Positions 48,914-57,274 of a stretch of DNA of 64,000 nucleotides are shown here, in pieces. The stretch comes from Streptomyces cyaneogriseus subsp. noncyanogenus. GTDB lineage: Bacteria > Actinomycetota > Actinomycetes > Streptomycetales > Streptomycetaceae. The stretch covers positions 5,642,001 to 5,706,000 of the forward strand of contig NZ_CP010849.1 of assembly GCF_000931445.1 (NCBI RefSeq), in the 5' to 3' direction. The notes beneath the pieces are model-generated. The model made no database searches and was not told the DNA's origin. It saw nothing but the letters and a program-made list of their open reading frames with translations. The position numbers and the translations under genes are program-made. The stretch's first letter is position 1. Every line of letters starts with the position of its first letter.

Positions 48914-49857
48914 CCGCCGTCGTCGACCGACCGCCGGTGAAGGAGCCGCGCGAACCGGGCCGCTGGGCCGCCCCGCCCCGCCCGGTGTGGGAGGAGGAGC
49001 CCCGCAAGGCCGGGCTCGCCGCCAAGGGCGTCGTGCTCTTCTTCGCCTGCTTCGCGATCCTGTTCCCGCTGTGGATCGTCATCGTCACCAGCCTGTCGTC
49101 GAAGAAGACCATCGACGAGGCCGGCGGCCTGGTGATGATCCCCAGGGACCTCACCTTCGTCGCCTACCAGGAGCTGCTCAGCGGCGGCCAGGTGCAGCGC
49201 GCGGCGCTGGTCAGCATCGGCGTCACCGTCGTCGGCACGCTGTTCAGCATGGCCGTCTCGGTGCTGTGCGCCTACGGCCTGTCCCGCTCCGGCTCGCTGG
49301 GCCACCGCTGGATCCTGATGACGCTGCTCGCGACGATGTTCTTCGGCGCGGGCCTGATCCCGACCTATCTGCTGGTGCAGGCGCTCGGCCTGACCGACAC
49401 CTATCTGGCGCTGATCCTGCCGAGCGCGGTGAGCGTCTTCAACATCCTCGTCCTGCGGGCGTTCTTCATGGGCATCTCGTCCGAACTGATCGACAGCGCC
49501 CGCATCGACGGCGCCGGCGACTGGCGCATCCTGTGGACGATCGTGATGCCGCTGTCCAGGGCCGTGCTCGCCGTCATCGCCCTGTTCTACGCCGTCGGCT
49601 ACTGGAGCGCCTGGTTCAACGCGTCGATCTACCTGACCGACCAGGACATGATGCCGCTGCAGAACGTGATGATCCAGCTCGTGCAGAAGCAGGAGCGGCC
49701 GGTCGGCCTGTCCGCCCAGATCAACACCGGGCAGATCTCCGCGCTCGCCATCCAGATGGCCGTGATGGTGATGGCCCTGCTGCCCGTCGCGGTGCTGTCG
49801 CCCTTCGTCCAGCGCCACTTCAAGAAGGGCATGCTCACCGGCGCCGTCAAGGGCTGA
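48910..49857 (+). CDS. Sugar ABC transporter permease (YtcP-like)
   Basis: A 315-residue six-helix permease. After a cytoplasmic Pro/Glu-rich leader comes FFACFAILFPLWIVIVTSLSS. The EAA loop, IDSARIDGAGDWRILWTIVMPLS, and the C-terminal GHxxxKGMLTGAVKG-like ending (here HFKKGMLTGAVKG) are typical of YtcP/LplC permeases. GTG 48910 overlaps the upstream stop. It completes the channel for xyloglucan oligosaccharides by context. A 233-nt C-rich gap without recognisable promoter or operator separates it from the GH74 gene. Confidence 0.9.
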   Translation: MTAVVDRPPVKEPREPGRWAAPPRPVWEEEPRKAGLAAKGVVLFFACFAILFPLWIVIVTSLSSKKTIDEAGGLVMIPRDLTFVAYQELLSGGQVQRAALVSIGVTVVGTLFSMAVSVLCAYGLSRSGSLGHRWILMTLLATMFFGAGLIPTYLLVQALGLTDTYLALILPSAVSVFNILVLRAFFMGISSELIDSARIDGAGDWRILWTIVMPLSRAVLAVIALFYAVGYWSAWFNASIYLTDQDMMPLQNVMIQLVQKQERPVGLSAQINTGQISALAIQMAVMVMALLPVAVLSPFVQRHFKKGMLTGAVKG

Positions 49858-50090
49858 CGCGCCGGGCCGGGCACTCCCCGCCCCGTCGCGGCCGGTCCGC
49901 TCCTGCCCGCGGCCGGCCGCGACGGTTCCACCGCTCCACCCGCGTCGCGCCCACGCCACGCCCGCGTCCGCCGCCCGGTCCCGCACCGCCCCGGACGCCC
50001 CACCCTGGACGCCGCCCCGCCCGGCCGCCCTCCCCGCGCGTCCTCCGACCCGCCCCTCGCCCCTGCGAGCCGCACAGAACGAGGTATGTC

Positions 50091-52298
50091 ATGCACGCGT
50101 CCCGCCTGAGCCGCCGTGCCGTTCTCGCCGGGACCGCGGCGACCGCCGCGCTCACCGCCGTCCCGCTGTCCGCCGGGCACGCGCGGGCCGCCGAAGGCGC
50201 GGCCCCGGCCGCCACCGCCTACCGCTGGCGCAACGTCGTCATCGGCGGCACCGGCTTCGTCACCGGCGTCCTCTTCCACCCCTCCGTCCGCGGCCTCGCC
50301 TACGCCCGCACCGACATCGGCGGGGCCTACCGCTGGGACCGCCGCGCCGCCCGCTGGGTCCCGCTCCTGGACCACCTCGGCTGGGACGACTGGAACCTCC
50401 TCGGCGTGGAGGCGATGGCCGTCGACCCCGCCCACCCGGACCGGCTGTACCTGGCCCTCGGCACCTACGCCCAGCCCTGGGCCGGCAACGGCGCCGTCCT
50501 GCGCTCGGCGGACCGCGGGGCCACCTGGCAGCGCACCGACCTCGCCGTCAAGCTGGGCGCCAACGAGGACGGCCGGGGCGCCGGCGAGCGCCTGCTGGTC
50601 GACCCGCGCGACAGCGACACCCTGTGGCTGGGCACCCGCCACGACGGGCTGCTCAAGTCCACCGACCGGGGCGCGACCTGGGCCCCGGCGACCGGCTTCC
50701 CGCCCGCCCCCACCGCCACCGGCCAGGGCGTCACGCTCCTGGTCGCCGCCGGCCGCGCGGTCTACGCCGGCTGGGGCGACGGCGGCGGCACCGCGCCGAA
50801 CCTCTTCCGCACCCTCGACGGCACCACCTGGTCGCCCGTCCCCGGGCAGCCGGGCGGCGCCTTCGCCAAGGTCCCGATCCGGGCCGCGTACGACCGCCAC
50901 ACCCGCGAGCTGTACGTGACCTACGCCGACGCGCCCGGGCCCAACGGGCAGACCGACGGCAGCGTGCACAAGCTGGCCACCGGCACCGGCACGTGGACCG
51001 ACGTCACGCCCGCGCGGCCCGACGGATCCGCCGACACCTTCGGCTACGGCGGGGTCGCCGTCGACGCCCGCCGCCCCGGCACCGTCGTGGTCTCCACCAA
51101 CAACCGCTGGGCCGCGGTCGACACCCTGTACCGCACCACCGACGGCGGCCGCACCTGGACCTCCCTGAAGGACCGCGCCGTCCTCGACGTGTCCGAGACG
51201 CCCTACCTCGCGTGGGGCGAGGACCGGCCCAAGTTCGGCTGGTGGATCCAGGCCCTGGCGGTCGACCCCTACGACTCCCGGCACGTCGTCTACGGCACCG
51301 GAGCCACCCTCTACGGCACCCGGGACCTCACCCACTGGGCGCCGGAGATCCGCGGCCTGGAGGAGACGTCCGTGACCCAGCTCGTCTCCCCGCCCACCGG
51401 GCCGGCGCACCTGCTCAGCGGCTCCCGGGACATCGGCGTGATGTACCACGAGCGGCTCACCGCCTCGCCCTCGCGCGGCATGGCTACCAACCCCGTCTCC
51501 GGATCGGCGACCGGACTCGCCCAGGCGGCGCGCCGGCCGGCGTACGTCGTCCGGGCGGGCTGGGGCGACCACGGCAACGGCGCCCGCTCCACCGACGGCG
51601 GCCGCACCTGGACGCCCTTCGCGACCCAGCCCGCCATCGCCGAGGACGCCCCGGGGCCGATCGCCGCCAACGCCGACGGCAGCGTGCTGCTGTGGTCCTT
51701 CGTGCACTGGGACGGCACCAAGCACGCCGCCCACCGCTCGGAGGACGACGGCACCACCTGGCAGGAGGTCCCCACCTTCCCCAAGGGCGCCACACCGGTC
51801 GCCGACCCGGCCGACCCGGCCCGCTTCTACGCCTACGACACCGGCACGGGCACGCTGTACGCCAGCACCGACGGCGGCCTCACCTTCACCGCCCGCGCGA
51901 GCGGCCTGCCCGCCGGGGACGGCCAGTACGAGCTGGTCGCGGCGCCGGGCCGCTCCGGCGACCTGTGGCTGAGCACCAAGGAGAACGGGCTGTACCGCTC
52001 CACGGACGGCGGCGCCGCCTTCCGCGGGATCACCAGTTGCCGGGCCTGCCACACCCTCGGCTTCGGCAAGGCCGCCGACGGCGCCGCCTACCCGGCGCTC
52101 TACCAGGTCGGCTCCGTCCAGCCCGGCCTGATCGCCGTCTACCGCTCCGACGACGAGGCGAGGAGCTGGACGCGGATCAACGACGACGCCCACCAGTGGG
52201 GCTGGACCGGTGAGACGATCACCGGCGACCCCCGTGTCCACGGCCGCGTCTACCTCGCCACCAACGGGCGCGGCATCCAGTACGGGGAGCCGGTCTGA
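50091..52298 (+). CDS. Secreted GH74 xyloglucanase
   Basis: A 735-residue protein with a Tat-like signal (SRRAVLAGTAATAALT, cleavage near ARA-AE at about residue 34), so it is exported folded. The mature chain is all beta and carries repeated BNR-type turns (SADRGATW, STDRGATW, TTDGGRTW, STDGGRTW, SEDDGTTW), the mark of twin seven-blade propellers in GH74. The segment RTDIGGAYRWD near the start of the mature chain contains a candidate catalytic Asp. The family cleaves xyloglucan at unbranched or xylosylated glucose. No carbohydrate-binding module is attached. RBS GAGG six bases before ATG 50091; stop overlaps the GH42 start (TGATG). Confidence 0.88.
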   Translation: MHASRLSRRAVLAGTAATAALTAVPLSAGHARAAEGAAPAATAYRWRNVVIGGTGFVTGVLFHPSVRGLAYARTDIGGAYRWDRRAARWVPLLDHLGWDDWNLLGVEAMAVDPAHPDRLYLALGTYAQPWAGNGAVLRSADRGATWQRTDLAVKLGANEDGRGAGERLLVDPRDSDTLWLGTRHDGLLKSTDRGATWAPATGFPPAPTATGQGVTLLVAAGRAVYAGWGDGGGTAPNLFRTLDGTTWSPVPGQPGGAFAKVPIRAAYDRHTRELYVTYADAPGPNGQTDGSVHKLATGTGTWTDVTPARPDGSADTFGYGGVAVDARRPGTVVVSTNNRWAAVDTLYRTTDGGRTWTSLKDRAVLDVSETPYLAWGEDRPKFGWWIQALAVDPYDSRHVVYGTGATLYGTRDLTHWAPEIRGLEETSVTQLVSPPTGPAHLLSGSRDIGVMYHERLTASPSRGMATNPVSGSATGLAQAARRPAYVVRAGWGDHGNGARSTDGGRTWTPFATQPAIAEDAPGPIAANADGSVLLWSFVHWDGTKHAAHRSEDDGTTWQEVPTFPKGATPVADPADPARFYAYDTGTGTLYASTDGGLTFTARASGLPAGDGQYELVAAPGRSGDLWLSTKENGLYRSTDGGAAFRGITSCRACHTLGFGKAADGAAYPALYQVGSVQPGLIAVYRSDDEARSWTRINDDAHQWGWTGETITGDPRVHGRVYLATNGRGIQYGEPV

Positions 52299-54265
52299 TG
52301 CCGAACCTCAGCGACGTCACCCGCGGCCGCCTTCTCTACGGCGGCGACTACAACCCCGAGCAGTGGCCCGAGGAGACCTGGCACGAGGACGTCCGGCTGA
52401 TGAAGGACGCCGGCGTCAACTCCGTGACCCTCGGCGTCTTCTCCTGGTCGAAGCTGGAACCGCGTCCCGGCGAGCGGGACTTCGGCTGGCTGGATCGCCT
52501 GATGGACCTGATGCACGGCAACGGCATCGGCGTCGTCCTCGCCACCCCCACCGCCTCGCCCCCGCCGTGGCTCGGCCGCCTCCACCCCGACACCCTGCCC
52601 CGCGACGAGGACGGCCGCATCGAGTGGTGGGGCGGCCGGCAGCACTTCTCCCACTCCAGCGCCACCTACCGCCGCCACGCCGCCGCCATCACCGAGGACC
52701 TGGCCGCCCGCTACGCGACCCACCCCGCCCTCACCCTGTGGCACATCAACAACGAGTACTGCACCTACGACCACGGCGACGAGGCAGCCACCCGCTTCCG
52801 CGCCTGGCTCCGGGCCCGGTACGGCACCCTGGAGGCCCTCAACACCGCGTGGGGCACCGTCTTCTGGAGCCAGGGCTACGGCGACTGGGAGGAGGTCATG
52901 CCGCCCCGCCGCGCCCATTACCTGAAGAACCCCGCCCAGGTGCTGGACTTCCGGCGCTTCACCTCCGACATGCTCCTGGAGTGCTACGCCGCCGAGCGGG
53001 ACATCGTCCGCCGCCACACCCCGCACGTGCCGGTCACCACCAACTTCATGCCGCTGTGGTTCGGCCAGGACGCCTGGCGCTGGGCCGAGGAGGAGGACGT
53101 CGTCTCCGTCGACCTCTACCCCGACCCGCGCGACCCGCTCGGCGCCCAGCACGGCGCGCTGGTCCAGGACATGACCCGCTCCCAGGCCCGCGGCCCGTGG
53201 ATGCTCATGGAGCAGGCGGCCGGGCCGGTCAACTGGCGCGGGGTGAACCACCCCAAGCCGCGCGGCCTCAACCGCCTGTGGTCCCTGCAGGCCGTGGCCC
53301 GCGGCGCGGACGCCGTCTGCTACTTCCAGTGGCGCCAGTCCCGGCAGGGCGCGGAGAAGTTCCACTCCGGCATGATCGGCCACGCGGGGGAGGAGGGCCG
53401 TACCTTCCAGGAGGTCAAGCGGCTCGGCGCCGACCTGGGCACCCTCGCCCCGCAGGTGTCCGGCCGCCCCGTGGACGCCTCCGTGGCGATCCTGCACGAC
53501 TGGCACTCGTGGTGGGCCGGCGCCCAGGAGGCCCACCCCTCCCGGCGGGTGGAGTACCCGGAGATCCTGCGGGCTTGGCACCGCGCCCTGTGGGAGGCGA
53601 ACCTGCCCACCGACTTCGCCCACCCCGAGCACGACCTGTCCCGGTACCGGGTCGTCGTCGTCCCGCAGCTCTACCTCCTCACCGACGCCGCGATCGCCAA
53701 CCTCCTCGCCCACGTCCGCCGCGGCGCCACCCTCGTCTGCGGCTTCCTGACCGGCGTCGCCGACGAGGACGACCGCATACGCCCCGGCGGCATGGACGCC
53801 CGGCTGCGCGCCCTGTTCGGCATCCGCACCCTGCACGAGTGGTGGCCGCTGGAGGCCGGGGAGAGCGCCGACTGCGGCGACTGGCGCGGCACCCTGTGGT
53901 CGGAGGAGATCGAGCCCGACGGCACCGCCGACGAGACCCTCCCCTACCGGGGCGGCGAACTCGACGGACTCCCCGCCGTCCTGCGCAAGGGCCGCGCCTG
54001 GTACCTCTCCACGCTCCCCGAGCCCGAGGCGCTGCGGACCCTGCTCGCCCGCGCCGCCGCCGAGGCGGGCGTCCGCCCGGTGCTCGACGGGCTGCCGGCC
54101 GGTGTGGAGGCCGTCCGCCGCGGCGAGGTGCTGTTCCTCCTCAACCACGGCCGCGACCCGGTCACCGTCCAGGTGCCCGGCACCCACCGCGACCTGCTGA
54201 CCGGCGAGACCGTCACCGGCCGGGTCACCCTCGGCCGCCGCGGCGTGGCGGTGCTCGCCTCATGA
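52298..54265 (+). CDS. GH42 beta-galactosidase
   Basis: A 655-residue cytoplasmic beta-galactosidase. The TIM barrel (about 1-390) begins LLYGGDYNPEQWPEETW. The acid/base Glu is in LTLWHINNEYCTYDHG (about 153) and the nucleophile Glu in MLMEQAAGPVNW (about 305). A trimerisation domain (about 395-590, DASVAILHDWHSWWAG) and a C-terminal beta domain follow, standard for GH42. In this locus it should remove galactose from imported xyloglucan oligosaccharides. Starts on the last base of the GH74 stop and overlaps the GH95 start by 4 nt, so expression is tightly coupled. A GGGGAG RBS is present. Confidence 0.92.
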   Translation: MPNLSDVTRGRLLYGGDYNPEQWPEETWHEDVRLMKDAGVNSVTLGVFSWSKLEPRPGERDFGWLDRLMDLMHGNGIGVVLATPTASPPPWLGRLHPDTLPRDEDGRIEWWGGRQHFSHSSATYRRHAAAITEDLAARYATHPALTLWHINNEYCTYDHGDEAATRFRAWLRARYGTLEALNTAWGTVFWSQGYGDWEEVMPPRRAHYLKNPAQVLDFRRFTSDMLLECYAAERDIVRRHTPHVPVTTNFMPLWFGQDAWRWAEEEDVVSVDLYPDPRDPLGAQHGALVQDMTRSQARGPWMLMEQAAGPVNWRGVNHPKPRGLNRLWSLQAVARGADAVCYFQWRQSRQGAEKFHSGMIGHAGEEGRTFQEVKRLGADLGTLAPQVSGRPVDASVAILHDWHSWWAGAQEAHPSRRVEYPEILRAWHRALWEANLPTDFAHPEHDLSRYRVVVVPQLYLLTDAAIANLLAHVRRGATLVCGFLTGVADEDDRIRPGGMDARLRALFGIRTLHEWWPLEAGESADCGDWRGTLWSEEIEPDGTADETLPYRGGELDGLPAVLRKGRAWYLSTLPEPEALRTLLARAAAEAGVRPVLDGLPAGVEAVRRGEVLFLLNHGRDPVTVQVPGTHRDLLTGETVTGRVTLGRRGVAVLAS

Positions 54266-56475
54266 CCGGCGGACCCCTGCACGGAACGTGGGAGCCGGCC
54301 CCGGCCGCCCGCTGGGAGGACGCCTTCCTGAGCGGCAACGGCCACCACGGCGCCCTCGTGTTCGGTGACCCGGACGACGACCGGGTCATCGTCACGCACC
54401 ACACCCTCGTCCGCCCGGACGGCGACGACGCGCACCGCGTCCCGCCCCGCCTCGCCGCCGGCCTCCCCGCCCTCCAGGACCGCCTGCTGTCCGGGGACCT
54501 CACGGCCGCGGAGACCTTCACCGACGGCCGCCCGCTGCGCTGGGTGCGGCCCTTCCACCCCGCCTTCCAGACCCGGCTGCGCGCGGCACCCGGCACCGGC
54601 ACCGGCACCGGCTCCGGCAGCCGCCGCAGCGTCGACTTCTCCACCGGCGAGACCGAGGCCGTCGCCGGAGCGTGGCGCAGCCGCGTCTTCGTCTCCCGCG
54701 CCGACGACGTGATCGTCCAGCAGGTCACCGCCCCGCACCTCGCCCTCGACCTCTGCCTGGACCCGCACCTGCCCGGCGCCCCCACCGGACTCGGCATCGG
54801 CCACGGAGCCGTCCTCACCCCCGAGGGCGCCCTGCTGACCCTGCGCGCCCGCTACCCCGGCAGCGACCTCGCCTTCACCGGCGTCACCCTGGCCGCCGTC
54901 ACCGGCGGCACCACGACGCTGGCACCCCCGGGCGTGCGTGTCACCGGCGCCCGGGAGATCCTGCTCCTGACCCGGGTCCGCCGCCACACCGGCGAGCTGG
55001 ACACGGTGGCCGAAGGCCGCGCCCTGCGCGACCTGCCGGCCGGACAGTCCTACGACGACCTGCTCCGGCCCCACCTCGCCCTGCACCGCACCGCCTACGC
55101 CCGCGTCGCCCTCGACCTCGGCGCGGACCCGGCCGAACGCGCCCTGCCCGGCTCGGAGCTGCTCGCGCGGACCCCCGGCGCGGCCCTGCTGGAACGCCTC
55201 TTCGCCGCGGGCCGCTACCACCTGCTGTCCTCCAGCGGCCTCAACCCGCCCCGCCTCACCGGCCTGTGGACCGGCGACTGGGACACGGCCTGGTCCGGCG
55301 CCTTCACCCACGACGCCAACCTCAACCTCCAGACCGCCTCCGCCGCCGCGGCCGCCCTCCCCGAGGTCACCGAGGCCCACGCCGACCACATCCACCGGCA
55401 GCTTCCGCACTGGCGCGACAACGCCCGCGCCGTCTTCGGCACCCGGGGCGTGGTCGCCCCCGCGCACAGCGACGGCGAGTCCGGGCACACCTACCACTTC
55501 AACCGCGAATACCCCCTGCACCTGTGGACCGCGGGAGCCGACTGGCTGCTCAAACCGCTCGTCGACCACGACGAGACCCGCGGCGCCCGCGATCCGCGCA
55601 CCGCCGCCGCCCTGGCCGAGGTCGCCCGCTTCTACGAGGACTTCCTCACCCGCACCGACGCCGACGGGCACCTCGTCGTCGTCCCCTCCTACTCGCCCGA
55701 GAACCGGCCCGCCAACGCGAGCTGGGGCGCGATCAACGCGGCCATGGACCTGTCGGCGGCCCGCCACGCCCTGCGCACCGCCGCCGACTACCACCCGGAC
55801 ACCCCGGACGCCGGCCGCTGGCGCGCGCTCGCCGACCGGCTGCCGCCGCACCGGGTCAACGAGGACGGCGCCCTGGCCGAGTGGGCCTGGCCCGGCCTGG
55901 AGGACTCCTACGACCACCGCCACCTCAGCCACCTCTACGGGGTGTGGCCGCTGGAGGAGATCAACCCCTACGACACCCCCGCGCTGGCCGCCGCCGCCCA
56001 CCGCGCCCTGGAACTGCGCGGTGCCGAGAACGACTCCGCGCACGGGCACCTCCACCACGCCCTGATCGCGGCCCGGCTCGGGGACGCCGAACGCGTCGGC
56101 CACGCCCTCGGCCGGGTCCTGGACGGCGACTTCTTCCACGCCTCCCTGATGAGCGCGCACTACCCGCGCCGCGACGTCTACAACGCCGACGCCGCGCACA
56201 CCCTGCCCGCCGTGCTGATCGAGGCGCTGGTGCAGTCGGCCCCCGACCGGCTGGTCCTCCTGCCCGCCCCGCCCGCGGTGTTGCCGAGCGGCACGCTGCG
56301 GGGGGTGCGGACCCGGTTCGGGGCCACGCTCGACCTCACCTGGAACCCGCACGGCACCACCGCGGTGCTGCGCCCCACCCGCAGCCTCCGCGTCGCCCTC
56401 ATGACCTCCTCCGGCGCCGAGCCGCTCGACCTCGTCGCCGGAGAGGACCGTGTCCTCACACTGCGGACGCGGTGA
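54262..56475 (+). CDS. GH95-family alpha-L-fucosidase (or alpha-L-galactosidase)
   Basis: A 737-residue cytoplasmic protein with the GH95 layout: an N-terminal beta domain (about 1-260; WEDAFLSGNGHHGALVFGDP), then an alpha/alpha barrel. The barrel contains GLWTGDWDTAWSGAFTHDANLNLQTA, where the NxN pair matches catalytic Asn residues of GH95, and PSYSPENRP with the likely acid Glu. The near-C-terminal LVLLPAPPAVLPSGTLRGVRTRFG is also family-typical. GH95 enzymes remove alpha-1,2-linked L-fucose or L-galactose, both found on galactosylated xyloglucan side chains. ATG overlaps the GH42 stop. No signal peptide, so it acts after uptake. Confidence 0.85.
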   Translation: MTGGPLHGTWEPAPAARWEDAFLSGNGHHGALVFGDPDDDRVIVTHHTLVRPDGDDAHRVPPRLAAGLPALQDRLLSGDLTAAETFTDGRPLRWVRPFHPAFQTRLRAAPGTGTGTGSGSRRSVDFSTGETEAVAGAWRSRVFVSRADDVIVQQVTAPHLALDLCLDPHLPGAPTGLGIGHGAVLTPEGALLTLRARYPGSDLAFTGVTLAAVTGGTTTLAPPGVRVTGAREILLLTRVRRHTGELDTVAEGRALRDLPAGQSYDDLLRPHLALHRTAYARVALDLGADPAERALPGSELLARTPGAALLERLFAAGRYHLLSSSGLNPPRLTGLWTGDWDTAWSGAFTHDANLNLQTASAAAAALPEVTEAHADHIHRQLPHWRDNARAVFGTRGVVAPAHSDGESGHTYHFNREYPLHLWTAGADWLLKPLVDHDETRGARDPRTAAALAEVARFYEDFLTRTDADGHLVVVPSYSPENRPANASWGAINAAMDLSAARHALRTAADYHPDTPDAGRWRALADRLPPHRVNEDGALAEWAWPGLEDSYDHRHLSHLYGVWPLEEINPYDTPALAAAAHRALELRGAENDSAHGHLHHALIAARLGDAERVGHALGRVLDGDFFHASLMSAHYPRRDVYNADAAHTLPAVLIEALVQSAPDRLVLLPAPPAVLPSGTLRGVRTRFGATLDLTWNPHGTTAVLRPTRSLRVALMTSSGAEPLDLVAGEDRVLTLRTR

Positions 56476-56512
56476 CTCCCCGCAATTCCCCCCCACCCAT
56501 GGAAGGGACGCC

Positions 56513-57226
56513 ATGGCAACACGCACTCCGCGCAGGATCGTCAAGGCCCTGCTGGCCCCGGCCCTCGCGCTCGGCGCCACCGTCGGCCTCGCCTCCGCCC
56601 CCGCCCAGGCCGCCGTCTGGAACTCCTGCGACCAGTGGGGCAACACGACCCTGAACGGCTACATCCTCTACAACAACATCTGGGGCTCGGGCGCCGGCAG
56701 CCAGTGCATCTGGGCCAACTCCGGCACCAACTGGGGCGTGCGCGCCGACCACCCCAACACCGGCGGCATCAAGTCCTACCCCAACGCGAAAAAGGTGGTC
56801 AACAAGCCGCTCACCTCGCTCGCCTCGCTCACCAGCAGCTACAACGTCACCGTCCCGTCGTCCGGCGCGTACAACACGTCGTACGACATCTGGGACACCG
56901 ACTACGACTACGAGATCATGCTCTGGGTCAACTACAACGGCGCCGTCGGCCCGCTCGGCACCGCCCAGGGCAGCGTCACCCTCGGCGGCCACACCTGGAA
57001 CGTCTACAAGGGGAACAACGGCGCCAACGAGGTCTTCTCCTTCCTGCGCACCTCCGACTCCACCTCAGGCACGGTGAACATCCTGCCGATCCTGAAGTGG
57101 ATCAAGGACACCAAGGGCTGGATGGGCAACGAGACCATCGGCGACGTGCAGTTCGGCTACGAGATCACCTCGTCCTCCGGCGGACTGGACTTCACCACCA
57201 ACAACCTGACCGTCAGCAGCAGCTGA
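56513..57226 (+). CDS. Secreted GH12 endoglucanase/xyloglucanase
   Basis: A 237-residue secreted enzyme, usual size for a single GH12 domain. The signal peptide is cleaved near AQA-AVW (about residue 34). The jelly-roll catalytic domain includes YILYNNIWG near the start, the nucleophile Glu in DYDYEIMLWVNY and the acid/base Glu in VQFGYEITSSSGG. Two cysteines of the mature chain (SCDQ and QCIW) likely form a disulfide. GH12 members cut cellulose or xyloglucan; context favours xyloglucan. GGAAGGGACG precedes the ATG, and the gene ends at a strong terminator, closing the operon that begins with the lipoprotein gene. Confidence 0.92.
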   Translation: MATRTPRRIVKALLAPALALGATVGLASAPAQAAVWNSCDQWGNTTLNGYILYNNIWGSGAGSQCIWANSGTNWGVRADHPNTGGIKSYPNAKKVVNKPLTSLASLTSSYNVTVPSSGAYNTSYDIWDTDYDYEIMLWVNYNGAVGPLGTAQGSVTLGGHTWNVYKGNNGANEVFSFLRTSDSTSGTVNILPILKWIKDTKGWMGNETIGDVQFGYEITSSSGGLDFTTNNLTVSSS

Positions 57227-57240
57227 TCCCGCCCGCCGCA

Positions 57241-57270
57241 GGGGGCCGGTCCCGCCCGGGACCGGCCCCC
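57241..57270. terminator. Bidirectional terminator between GH12 and GH31 genes
   Basis: Perfect 13-bp stem (57241-57253 with 57258-57270) and a 4-nt loop GCCC, between convergent stops only 48 nt apart. Confidence 0.85.
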
Positions 57271-57274
57271 CTGT

